A DNA stretch of 64,000 bases from Runella slithyformis DSM 19594 (GTDB lineage: Bacteria; Bacteroidota; Bacteroidia; Cytophagales; Spirosomataceae), in the NCBI RefSeq assembly GCF_000218895.1, contig NC_015703.1:5841001-5905000 (forward strand), read 5' to 3'. Below are positions 27,888 to 35,366 of this stretch, in pieces. The notes under the pieces were generated by a model that was not told the DNA's origin, did not search any database, and saw nothing but the letters and a program-made list of their open reading frames with translations. Every line of letters begins with the position of its first letter. Positions within the stretch are counted from its first letter, which is position 1. A program made the position numbers and the translations under genes.

Positions 27888-29504
27888 ATGATTAAAGCGA
27901 GTAAAATACTCCATCGAAACGAAGACCGCTTCAAAGTGGATTTTCCGTACAACCGCGAAATCAGTCTTTTGCTGAAGCAAATCCCCGATGCACAATGGAG
28001 CAAAAGCCACAGCGCGTGGCATATTCCTTATACAAAAACCGCTTTTGAGCAGCTGAAAAGTCTTTTTCCCGACATTGAGATCGTTTCACTGAAAGAAACA
28101 CCCACCCCTAAAGCCCCACTGCCCGTCGAGCCGTCTCCCCTTCCTACCCAAAGCAGCATTGTCATTGAGCTTTTGAACAAAAACCTCCTGCTGCGAATGC
28201 CCAAATCGGACGCGGATGTTCAATTTGTGTTGAAATTTAGGTACGTACGCTGGGACAAAGAGCGCCGTATATGGCTCATTCCGTATACAACGACCAACTT
28301 ACACGCCCTGCAAGTCTATTTCGGGGCCCGAATATCGCAGTTTATCGAACATAAAACCGTTTTTGAAAGCGCTCCGGACCCGACCGGAGCTCCATTGCCA
28401 ACCGAAGGCGAATTGGTCTTGGTACGGGTAAACGCCCACCGGCTGCGCGTGATCGTTGCCTATGACCCGCAGTTGGTGAAACAAATCAAACAGTTGCCTT
28501 TTGCTAAGTGGGATGCCAAAAACAAATGGTGGAGCGTGCCGTTTTCTGACAGGATCCTGCAACAAATCAAGGAAACAGCCCTATCCCATCAGCTCAAATT
28601 TACGTACCGAGAAACCCTCACTCCACCCGTAGGCATACCCCGAAAAGCAAAAGAGGGCATGGTAAATCATCGTCCGTGCCCACCCGATATGCTATTGAAA
28701 ATGAAAGAGTTGCGTTATAGCGAAGCAACCATCAAATCCTACGGCTCGGCTTTTGAGGAATTTATCAATCATTTTCCGCATGATGCCATTGATGAGATAG
28801 ACGAAAAAAAGATCATTGAGTTTTGTCGCTATTTGGTCATTGACCGCAAAGTGTCTGCCTCTACCCAAAACACAGCCATCAATGCCATCAAATTTTATTA
28901 TGAAAAGGTATTGGGCGGCAAGCGGCGCTTTTATGCGCTCCAACGGCCCCAACGCGACAAAACCCTGCCCGTGGTGCTCAGCAGCGATGAGGTGCAGCGG
29001 ATATTGAACACGGTTCAGAACCTCAAACACAAAATGATTCTAACCCTCATCTACTCCTCCGGATTGCGAATCAGCGAAGCGATTCAGCTCAAAATCAAAG
29101 ATATAGACTCCGTCCGAATGCAAATACGCATTGAGCAATCAAAGGGCAAAAAGGATCGTTATACCTTGCTGTCACCCAAAGCGTTGGATATGCTGCGAAA
29201 GTATTACGTACAGTACAAGCCCATTGACTATTTGTTTGAGGGACAGGATACGCCCATGTATTCGGCGCGATCCATCCAACAAATCCTGAAAGCAGCCTGC
29301 CAAAAAGCGGGCATCAAAAAAACCGTTACGGTACATACGTTACGGCACAGTTTTGCGACGCACCTGCTCGAAAACGGCACCGATTTGCGCTACATTCAAC
29401 TCCTTTTAGGGCATGAAAGCAGTAAGACCACCGAAATTTATACTCACCTTACGACCAAGGGGTTTGACCAAATAAAAAGTCCTTTAGATGCTTTGGAATT
29501 ATAA
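27888..29504 (+). CDS. Tyrosine recombinase with three N-terminal tandem repeats
   Basis: A protein of 538 residues from the ATG at 27888; a longer frame from 27813 has no family support. Residues ~1-240 hold three tandem copies of a ~65-residue unit. Their signatures are AQWSKSHSAWHIPY, VRWDKERRIWLIPY and AKWDAKNKWWSVPF, each followed by a helix. A SAM-like core-binding domain follows (MKELRYSEATIKSYGSAFEE). The catalytic domain has Arg394 (SSGLRISEA), Lys in KGKKDRY, His483/Arg486 (HTLRHSFATH), His509 (LLGHESS) and nucleophile Tyr518 (IYTHL). It ends FDQIKSPLDALEL, similar in wording to integron integrases, but there is no integron-specific insertion between the Lys and HxxR motifs. It directly precedes the cassette-like array and is the only intact tyrosine recombinase in the window. 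Confidence 0.9.
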   Translation: MIKASKILHRNEDRFKVDFPYNREISLLLKQIPDAQWSKSHSAWHIPYTKTAFEQLKSLFPDIEIVSLKETPTPKAPLPVEPSPLPTQSSIVIELLNKNLLLRMPKSDADVQFVLKFRYVRWDKERRIWLIPYTTTNLHALQVYFGARISQFIEHKTVFESAPDPTGAPLPTEGELVLVRVNAHRLRVIVAYDPQLVKQIKQLPFAKWDAKNKWWSVPFSDRILQQIKETALSHQLKFTYRETLTPPVGIPRKAKEGMVNHRPCPPDMLLKMKELRYSEATIKSYGSAFEEFINHFPHDAIDEIDEKKIIEFCRYLVIDRKVSASTQNTAINAIKFYYEKVLGGKRRFYALQRPQRDKTLPVVLSSDEVQRILNTVQNLKHKMILTLIYSSGLRISEAIQLKIKDIDSVRMQIRIEQSKGKKDRYTLLSPKALDMLRKYYVQYKPIDYLFEGQDTPMYSARSIQQILKAACQKAGIKKTVTVHTLRHSFATHLLENGTDLRYIQLLLGHESSKTTEIYTHLTTKGFDQIKSPLDALEL

Positions 29505-29662
29505 AATGCGAGTGGTATGTTTGTTAAAAACAACCAACGCTTTGCAAAGCTACGTTCCACCTCGCTCAATGCCGATATATACGCAACCGCAAAGAGAAAG
29601 TAGCGTATATACAGATGTTGTGTGCAAGCATTTTGAACACTCTAAAAATTTCAAGTATGACA

Positions 29663-29834
29663 GGCTTTGTTGCATGGATAGACAATGTAGATAAAATACT
29701 ATATTAAATAGGTTATGTACAATAAATAATTGGACTAAATAGCCCAAAATAAAGTATTTGAGCAAGAAAAAGCTTCTTTTTTGACGCTATTACCCCATGA
29801 AATCTCCATATAATACGAATCATGCAACAAAGCC
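29663..29834. mobile_element. MITE of IS903 type with 9-bp target duplication
   Basis: A 172-bp non-coding element bounded by perfect inverted ends GGCTTTGTTGCATG (29663-29676) and CATGCAACAAAGCC (29821-29834). It is flanked by the direct repeat AGTATGACA (29654-29662 and 29835-29843). The ends match those of the IS903-group IS at 59052-60208, which could mobilise it. The right copy of the target duplication contains the ATG of the next gene. Confidence 0.88.
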
Positions 29835-29837
29835 AGT

Positions 29838-30323
29838 ATGACATACAAAACATCATTAGACAATTTAGCAAAAGGAGTGACAATTGGAATAACTGTATTA
29901 TTTGCAGTTATCATTATTGGACAGTTCTCAATTATCAAAGATGCAGGACGAGCAATCCCAATCTATACGACAGTAGCATTGCTCTTAGTTTATTTTATCG
30001 CATTTGCATTTAGACCAATTAACTACGAAATTTCTGTAGACAAACTTATCATTCACAGACTTTTTAAAGACGTTAATATTGACCGAAGCTTAATTAAAAG
30101 TGTTGAAATATTGGACAAAGAAAAAATAGGTTCAGCTATTCGGACTTTTGGAGTTGGTGGACTGTTTGGTTATTATGGAAAATTTGCAAATACAAAAATC
30201 GGCAGTATGACTTGGTACGCAACACGTCGAGATAGAATTGTTTTAGTAAAGACAGTAGACAACAAAAAAATCATTTTGACACCTGATGAGCCTGAAAAAT
30301 TTGTTGCAAACTTTGCCTTGTGA
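29838..30323 (+). CDS. Membrane protein with bacterial PH-like domain
   Basis: A protein of 161 residues. Two hydrophobic helices (residues ~13-32 and ~43-60) are followed by a beta-rich soluble domain beginning YEISVDKLIIHRLFKDVNID. This pattern is that of bacterial PH-domain (bPH_2-like) proteins: the DRSLIKSVEIL and DRIVLVKTVDNKKIILTPDEPEKFV strands are characteristic. The start codon lies inside the 9-bp target duplication of the MITE just upstream, so the native 5' region has been displaced by the element. It is the first cargo gene after the recombinase. Function unknown. Confidence 0.75.
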   Translation: MTYKTSLDNLAKGVTIGITVLFAVIIIGQFSIIKDAGRAIPIYTTVALLLVYFIAFAFRPINYEISVDKLIIHRLFKDVNIDRSLIKSVEILDKEKIGSAIRTFGVGGLFGYYGKFANTKIGSMTWYATRRDRIVLVKTVDNKKIILTPDEPEKFVANFAL

Positions 30324-30345
30324 GAATATGCCAGCACACAACATG

Positions 30346-30522
30346 GGTATTGCTGCAAGTGTGGCTTGACGTTGTAATCTTCGGCTGCAGTTCACTATCA
30401 GCAGCGGTTTCGGCGGACGGAATTCTATTGGGCTTTTAGTTTTTATCTTGTACTTTTTATTTCTTTATTGGGCAGCAGTTCCGGGCAGGACGTTCAATGA
30501 ATTCCACACCTGCAGCAATACC
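30346..30522. repeat. Cassette-type inverted repeat 1
   Basis: Arms GGTATTGCTGCAAGTGTGG (30346-30364) and its inverse (30504-30522) pair at 18 of 19 positions around a 139-nt loop. Outer flanks are CACAACAT on the left and GTTCGTTATAAGCC on the right, giving the AAC...GTT triplets seen at the other repeats. Confidence 0.8.
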
Positions 30523-30540
30523 TGTTCGTTATAAGCCATT

Positions 30541-30939
30541 TTAGAAAGACCGTGCAACAATACAAAATCCACCATAATATCCGTTGTGTTCGTTGTGGTT
30601 TGCCATTTGAAAAACTCCGTTACTTGTTTTGACATCTAAGAACTGAATTTCGTGGTCGCCATATTCGTCTTCCATAGTTGGAGCATCCTTTAATTCAAAG
30701 TCTAAAAGTGTTGCACCTTCAAAATCAGACAAATCATCATCGGTTCGCATATATCTATCTTCGCAACACGACTGACCATCATCAAACATTTTCAATCCAG
30801 TTCCATCGGTAAACTTGAAAAGCAATTCATTATCTTCTAATTTTACCGTTTCAATAGTTTTTCCAAGTGCTGATTTTACAGCATTTACAGTTTCTTCATT
30901 TCCGAAAAGCGACTGTATCATTACTCCTACTCCTAACAT
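30541..30939 (-). CDS. DUF7448-like hypothetical protein
   Basis: A protein of 132 residues (126 from the internal ATG, MIQSLFGNEE). It is acidic with a central FKFTDGTGLKMFDDGQSCCEDRYMRTDD segment and a beta-rich C-terminal half (HEIQFLDVKTSNGVFQMANHNEH...GFCIVARSF). This pattern recurs in small phage and cassette proteins annotated DUF7448. It is the only clear leftward cargo gene in the array. Both sides carry inverse copies of a short motif (GTTATAAGCC at 30529 and GGCTTATAAC at 30981), so this unit may sit inverted relative to its neighbours. Function unknown. Confidence 0.7.
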   Translation of the reverse strand: MLGVGVMIQSLFGNEETVNAVKSALGKTIETVKLEDNELLFKFTDGTGLKMFDDGQSCCEDRYMRTDDDLSDFEGATLLDFELKDAPTMEDEYGDHEIQFLDVKTSNGVFQMANHNEHNGYYGGFCIVARSF

Positions 30940-30993
30940 AATTTTACATTTAAATTGTTAAGCCAAACACGAATAAAAACGGCTTATAACAGT

Positions 30994-31066
30994 GGTTTGG
31001 CAAAATACCGCCACAAGCCTTTGTACTATAATTCAACATTTGTGCAAGGCGGTACTTCGCCAAGCC
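30994..31066. repeat. Cassette-type inverted repeat 2
   Basis: Left arm GGTTTGGCAAAATACCGCC (30994-31012) and right arm GGCGGTACTTCGCCAAGCC (31048-31066) pair at 16 of 19 positions around a 35-nt loop. Outer flanks TATAACAGT and GAAAACGTTACC carry AAC and GTT. Confidence 0.8.
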
Positions 31067-31132
31067 CGAAAACGTTACCTGCCATTTTAAAGAACGACTA
31101 ACCGAAAATTTTCTGAATAAATCAAAACTTTA

Positions 31133-31182
31133 TTTGCAACCTATTGGTTACATATTTACATTTGCAACCAATTAGTTACATA
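31133..31182 (+). promoter_or_regulatory. Promoter with duplicated operator for the ArsR unit
   Basis: TTG (31134-31136), 20 nt, TACATTTG (31157-31164) form a full Bacteroidota promoter. Two direct copies of a 22-bp sequence (TTTGCAACC-[A/T]ATT-[A/G]GTTACATA, at 31133-31154 and 31161-31182, spaced 28 bp) cover the promoter. Each contains a near-palindrome (GCAACC..ATT.GTTAC), a likely operator for the ArsR-type regulator encoded at the end of this operon. Confidence 0.65.
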
Positions 31183-31187
31183 AAGAC

Positions 31188-31688
31188 ATGACAACAAGAA
31201 AAACTATCATCGCAACAATTCTAGGAACAATAGTTCTTTTCCTATTTGACGGAGCATTTCAAGCCATTCCCAACTTTGGAGTGAGAGCAGTTGAACGGTT
31301 AGAGACAAACGAACTGACAGCACCCAAATTTAACGAACTCACCGACCGAATGGCGTATATCGCCACCGACCAAACAGTCAGCTTTGTGGCGACCAAGCAA
31401 GCTAACTTCTACAATCTATCTAAATTTTTCGTAATCGAATTTCTTTCTGCTTTTGTTATTGCGCTATTATTTGCTTTACTATTTGCGAAAATTAAGTTTG
31501 GGAGTTTAAAGGACAGACTAATGCTAACATTAGGGTTTGCATTGATAGCAAGTTTTGCCATTCATATTCCATATTTCAACTGGTGGGGCTTTTCATTCGC
31601 TTATACAATCGGTGTTGTTTCAAAAACTGTTTTGGGTTGGACACTAATTACTTTTATTCAAAATCGTTTCATCTTTAAAATCAAATAA
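31188..31688 (+). CDS. Hypothetical membrane protein, first gene of ArsR operon
   Basis: A protein of 166 residues with an N-terminal hydrophobic helix (TIIATILGTIVLFLFDGAFQ), a polar stretch of ~50 residues and three further membrane helices. It resembles small four-helix membrane proteins often encoded next to SRPBCC/ArsR pairs in Bacteroidota, but no named domain is recognised. It starts 6 bp after the duplicated operator and is followed by the DUF4287 gene after a 4-bp gap, so it is the first gene of a four-gene operon probably repressed by its own ArsR regulator. Confidence 0.7.
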   Translation: MTTRKTIIATILGTIVLFLFDGAFQAIPNFGVRAVERLETNELTAPKFNELTDRMAYIATDQTVSFVATKQANFYNLSKFFVIEFLSAFVIALLFALLFAKIKFGSLKDRLMLTLGFALIASFAIHIPYFNWWGFSFAYTIGVVSKTVLGWTLITFIQNRFIFKIK

Positions 31689-31692
31689 ACTT

Positions 31693-32235
31693 ATGGCACT
31701 TTCAGCAGCACAAATGCAGGAAGCTGTAATCAACAACCTTCCTACAAAAACAGGCAAAACATTAGACGAGTGGATTAGTATTGCCAAAGCTTTTAATCTC
31801 TCAAAAAGTAATGACATTCTGAAAAAACTGAAATCAGAATATGATTTGGGGCACGTCCAAGCCCAGACAATTGTTTGGCGTTTGGGAGAAGAAAAACCCT
31901 ATGTGGAAACAAATGGTTATGAAGAAAATATTTTCAAAAATACATTTGATTTATATGCCAAGCTTAAAAGCCAAATACAGGCAATAAGTGATGACATTTC
32001 AGTTAAGCCATGTAAAACATATATACCTTTTTACAGGAATAATCAATTCGCAATATTAACTGAGAAAAAGGGTAAACTTGTACTAGGCTTAAATCTAAAA
32101 ACGGAGCATTTTCCTGAATTAGTTAAAGCAGAAAAACTGGGCGGTTCCGACCGAATTAACAAAATGATTGTCGTTACTAATGACAATCTTTCCGAGTTGA
32201 ATAAATACATAAAAGAAGCATATTCAAATAACTAA
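31693..32235 (+). CDS. DUF4287/DUF5655 domain protein
   Basis: A protein of 180 residues. Residues ~5-65 (MQEAVINNLPTKTGKTLDEWISIAK...GLGHVQAQTIV-like) match DUF4287, a small helical domain. Residues ~75-178 match DUF5655, with the typical IFKNTFDLYAKLKSQI and FYRNNQFAILTEKKGKLVLGL segments. Proteins of this two-domain type are common in cassette-like and SRPBCC-associated operons; biochemical role unknown. Its stop overlaps the next start by one base (TAATG), so translation is coupled. Confidence 0.8.
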   Translation: MALSAAQMQEAVINNLPTKTGKTLDEWISIAKAFNLSKSNDILKKLKSEYDLGHVQAQTIVWRLGEEKPYVETNGYEENIFKNTFDLYAKLKSQIQAISDDISVKPCKTYIPFYRNNQFAILTEKKGKLVLGLNLKTEHFPELVKAEKLGGSDRINKMIVVTNDNLSELNKYIKEAYSNN

Positions 32236-32651
32236 TGGCAAAAGAGATTAACATAGAAAGGTTTTATCCTTATCCAATAGAAAAAGTTTGGAATGCCATT
32301 GCCACATCTGATGCATTAAGCGATTGGTTGATGCCAAACGATTTTAAGTTAGAAATTGGGCACGAATTTACTTTCAAGACAAAGCCGCAGCCTGGTTTTG
32401 ACGGTATTGTAAAATGCAAAGTAATTGACTTTGAAGCCCCAATAAGACTTTCATACACTTGGCAAGGTGGACCCTTGAAGAAACCTACAACTGTTTCTTT
32501 TGAGCTTAAATCAAAAGCAAATGGAACTGTTCTTTATTTTAGGCATAGCGGCTTTGAAGGCTTCATTAGCCAATACATAGTTCGATTTCTTTTGGGCAGT
32601 GGTTGGAAAAATTTATTATTCAAGAAAATTAAATTGCATTTAGACAAATGA
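32235..32651 (+). CDS. SRPBCC (AHSA1-like) domain protein
   Basis: A protein of 138 residues of the START/AHSA1 fold. It opens with the signature EINIERFYPYPIEKVWNAIATSDALSDWL, then the GHEFTFKTKPQPGFDG strand and the long C-terminal helix after FRHSGF. Such proteins bind small hydrophobic ligands and are very often encoded with an ArsR-type repressor, as here. Overlap with the following gene is 4 bp (ATGA). Ligand unknown. Confidence 0.88.
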   Translation: MAKEINIERFYPYPIEKVWNAIATSDALSDWLMPNDFKLEIGHEFTFKTKPQPGFDGIVKCKVIDFEAPIRLSYTWQGGPLKKPTTVSFELKSKANGTVLYFRHSGFEGFISQYIVRFLLGSGWKNLLFKKIKLHLDK

Positions 32652-32965
32652 ACAGAGATCCATTTGCAGCCATAGCAGACCCGACAAGAAGAGCGATTAT
32701 TGACTTATTGGCTCAACAAGAACTTAACATCAATCAGATTTCAGACCATTTTAACACGGTTTCAAGACAAGCTGTAACTAAACAACTCAAATATCTTGAA
32801 GACAGCGGACTTGTGAATATTGAAAAAAACGGACGTGAAAAATATTGCTACCTTGCACTTGACAATTTGGAAGAAGTAAACGACTGGTTAAGAAAATATG
32901 AGAAATTTTGGAACAAGAAATTGGACAAACTTGACGACTACTTAAAAAAGAAAAACGGCAGGTAA
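32648..32965 (+). CDS. ArsR/SmtB-family winged-helix repressor
   Basis: A protein of 105 residues. MNRDPFAAIADPTRRAIIDL is the typical N-terminus of the SRPBCC-linked ArsR group, and the recognition helix lies in HFNTVSRQAVTKQLKYLEDS with the wing at NIEKNGREKYCYL. No metal-binding Cys motif (ELCVCDL-like) is present, so it is probably not a metal sensor. It closes the operon and probably binds the duplicated 22-bp repeat over the operon's own promoter. Confidence 0.9.
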   Translation: MNRDPFAAIADPTRRAIIDLLAQQELNINQISDHFNTVSRQAVTKQLKYLEDSGLVNIEKNGREKYCYLALDNLEEVNDWLRKYEKFWNKKLDKLDDYLKKKNGR

Positions 32966-32967
32966 CA

Positions 32968-33079
32968 GCACCTACCCAAAAGGCGGGGTTTCGTGTTCCA
33001 AAGACAGTTTTGTGGATAACGAAACTTTAGGACTTTTAATCAACATTTGTGGTGAATCGCCCGCCCTTCGGGTAGCTGC
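32968..33079. repeat. Cassette-type inverted repeat 3
   Basis: Left arm GCACCTACCCAAAAGGCGGG (32968-32987) and the inverse at 33060-33079 pair at 17 of 20 positions around a 72-nt loop. Outer flanks are GGTAACA and AAAACGTTGG. The left flank touches the stop region of the ArsR gene. Confidence 0.82.
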
Positions 33080-33880
33080 AAAACGTTGGTGGCTACCGCA
33101 GAAAAACACCAAGACGGTTCAATAACGAAAAATCAACGAAAAATGAGAACAGCATTTTACAAACTCAATATCCTACTGACAATCTGTCTATTTTTAAATT
33201 CATGCACGAAAGAAGATGTAGCCCCTGACTTGTTGGTAGGCTGGAAAGAAGAGACAGAGGGGAGAGTTCAGTTTACCAACCTCACAGAGAACGCTGATTC
33301 TTTCCTATGGGAGTTTGACGACAAAACTACTTCCACAGAGAAAACGCCTGTCAAGATATATACCAAGAATGGCGACTATCAAGTAAAAGTTACAGCTACG
33401 AAAGGCAGTAAAACTACAAGCAAAACCTTAGCAGTAAAAGTAACTAATGTCATTTTACCTGTTCTTGAATTTAGGAACGATTTGCACAATTTTAATATTG
33501 AAGTTGGCACTTACAAAAATCCTGACCCACTTAAACCACCTTTTGAATTTATAGGTTCAACAGGATTAGTATATTCCGTGAGTAAAATATCATTCCCTGA
33601 CAGAAGTCAATGGAGTATTCTTTTAGGTACACTTTATGATGGACCCGACCCAATAATTAACTATACAGGATTTACCCAAGAAAATATCAAGGAAATTACA
33701 AAGGTGCTTGTTGCAACACAATTTGGTGAGGAGCAAGTTTTCGAGTATCGATTGACTTTCGATAAACCTTACGAAATATCAATATCCAGGGTAGATAAAG
33801 GAAATTACGCAATTCGATATAATTTCGGAGCAGATAAACAAATCTGCAAATCTATCAGTTTCAAAGGGTGTATTTCAAAT

Positions 33881-34741
33881 TTACGCGGCCTTGCGCAGGA
33901 TTACGTTTTTGAGGAGCTTTCCTTTATTGCTCATCAGAGCAACTCTTAGTTTGAGTATATTATCGCAACCACTATTAGACCACCATTGGCCACTCAATTT
34001 CATTCGGGCCTGTATTAGTGTTTTGTGAGCCGACTCTATTGCCCCACTACCTATGAACCATCCCTGTTGTCGGTAGTGCTTGTAATTCATTCGGTAGGCA
34101 TTGTTTTCTAAGTACTTCAGTAGGCTACGGCAAATTTCTTTGGGTAAGCTCTTGATCGCCTCAATGTCTTTAATGACAAGATTGAGTTGATTTTCTAACA
34201 ATCTCTTCTTTTGTATTTTTAGCCATTTTTTAGCGTCAGGCGCATATTCGGCGGCCTTTGCCATATGCTCCACGGCGTGATAGTAGTCGAGTATTTGTAT
34301 GGCCTTGGGGTATCGCTCACTGACCCACTTGCTGATCCAAGTCGCGCCGTCGCTGACAAAAATTTGCTTACAAAGGCTATCGGGTGGGTACAAACGCTCA
34401 AATTTTGCCTTTAATTTCCTCACAGGTGCCTCGGTGGGCCACATACTCCGAGTCGGCCATGGCTTGTGAGCGCTTGGGCGGCGTATGTGGGCTTCAAAAG
34501 CGATGGTTCGACCCAGGTTTGTCTCCACCCACCTTGCCTCGGGCTGACCATCGAGCCGTCTATCATACCATAAACCGTTGGCCTTTGGCTGTTGCTGCAA
34601 CTTGCCTAAGTCTTGGCCGGGTTTGACTAATTCCTGCTCCGGCAAGTGCTGGCCTACGCGATTGCAGACCCGATAAATGGTACTGTCGCTTACTTTGATC
34701 CCCAAAAACAGTTCTAAAAATTTCTCGGCCTTTCCAAACAC
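33881..34741 (-). CDS. ISKra4-type transposase, main part
   Basis: A 286-residue frame read from a GTG; the same frame remains open without a start further upstream to about 34860 (NRPTLRQGTRLSPFLEHLV), so the true protein is longer. It contains the family's DDE-type core: QIFVSDGATWISKWV with the conserved Asp, then ILDYYHAVEHM, and the C-terminal GSGAIESAHKTLIQARMKLS with the conserved Glu. Residues between ~55 and 110 look compressed compared with relatives. Joining it to the small frame at 34843-35049 needs a one-base shift, either programmed or a mutation. Confidence 0.75.
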   Translation of the reverse strand: MFGKAEKFLELFLGIKVSDSTIYRVCNRVGQHLPEQELVKPGQDLGKLQQQPKANGLWYDRRLDGQPEARWVETNLGRTIAFEAHIRRPSAHKPWPTRSMWPTEAPVRKLKAKFERLYPPDSLCKQIFVSDGATWISKWVSERYPKAIQILDYYHAVEHMAKAAEYAPDAKKWLKIQKKRLLENQLNLVIKDIEAIKSLPKEICRSLLKYLENNAYRMNYKHYRQQGWFIGSGAIESAHKTLIQARMKLSGQWWSNSGCDNILKLRVALMSNKGKLLKNVILRKAA

Positions 34742-34842
34742 TTGATGCGCACCCGCAAGGGTAACTAAATGCTCAAGAAAGGGACTTAAACGAGTCCCCT
34801 GGCGAAGAGTTGGTCTGTTATATTTGTTTGACTTTGAGATAC

Positions 34843-35049
34843 TTATTTGTCCGTATCGGGTCTTGTAAATGTTTTCTTTTGATGATTTTTTGGTACTTTA
34901 TCTATGTTTCTCTCCATGACTTTGCTCCCCAAGTTGTCCCAAATCTTTACAAAGCCTTCTTCGTGGTCGAAGAAATGATCATGATCGTTTAGCGAACGGA
35001 TCGCATCGTATTCTTTAGACACTAGCTCTAAGAGTTCTTCTTTGCTCAT
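34843..35049 (-). CDS. N-terminal frame of the ISKra4-type transposase
   Basis: A 68-residue frame (MSKEELLELVSKEYDAIRSL ...) ending just where the main transposase frame becomes open. In the next frame the sequence reads KTRYGQISISKSNKYNRPT, the expected continuation after NHQKKTFT. So 34843-35049 and 33881-34741 are two parts of one transposase joined by a +1-type shift. It is not an independent gene in function. Confidence 0.6.
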   Translation of the reverse strand: MSKEELLELVSKEYDAIRSLNDHDHFFDHEEGFVKIWDNLGSKVMERNIDKVPKNHQKKTFTRPDTDK

Positions 35050-35366
35050 GATGGTTAAATAGGGGGTTAGTAAACAGATTCATTGTATCTCAAAGATAGC
35101 CCTTTTCAACTAAATTCGTAAATTTGAAATACACCCGTTTCAAAGGGCAAACCTTAAACATTAAAGGTAGTTTTGGAGCAAATGTAAGGAATGGGGCTTT
35201 TTTTCAGAGGATTATAGAATACACCCCCAAAAGGGTTGAAGATAATAAAAATGACATAATTAGAGTGATGAGGTGTGCTGATATTTAGTTGATAGAGTCA
35301 GCTATTTCTGAGTATAGACAAGTTTTGAACAATTCTCCTATTCAAAGTTTTCAGTACCTTTGCTTC

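Larger units (their letters stand above)
33866..35136. mobile_element. ISKra4-family insertion sequence
   Basis: A 1271-bp element. The inverted ends are GGGTGTATTTCAAATTTACG (33866-33885) and its exact inverse (35117-35136), flanked by the direct repeat GTTTCAAA (33858-33865 and 35137-35144). It carries two leftward frames that together make an ISKra4-like (UPF0236-like) transposase. It interrupts the PKD lipoprotein gene. Confidence 0.9.
33143..35288 (+). pseudogene. PKD-domain lipoprotein, split by an ISKra4-type IS
   Basis: The gene starts at 33143 with a lipoprotein signal (lipobox LFLNSC) and runs in frame to the IS at 33866. The frame 5' of 33143 is non-genic. Residues ~35-105 are a PKD domain (VQFTNLTENADSFLWEFDD and KNGDYQVKVTATKGSK). 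If the IS and one copy of the 8-bp target duplication are removed, ...SISFKG joins directly to QTLNIKGSFGANVRNGAFFQ and continues to a stop at 35286-35288. That restores an unbroken protein of ~294 residues. As it stands the product is truncated with IS-encoded residues at its end. A second, shorter copy lies at 36416. Confidence 0.85.

Noticed and set aside
29505..29662. Short open frames after the recombinase (e.g. from 29488)
   Set aside because: The frame continues out of the recombinase end into non-coding DNA; it does not resemble any protein.
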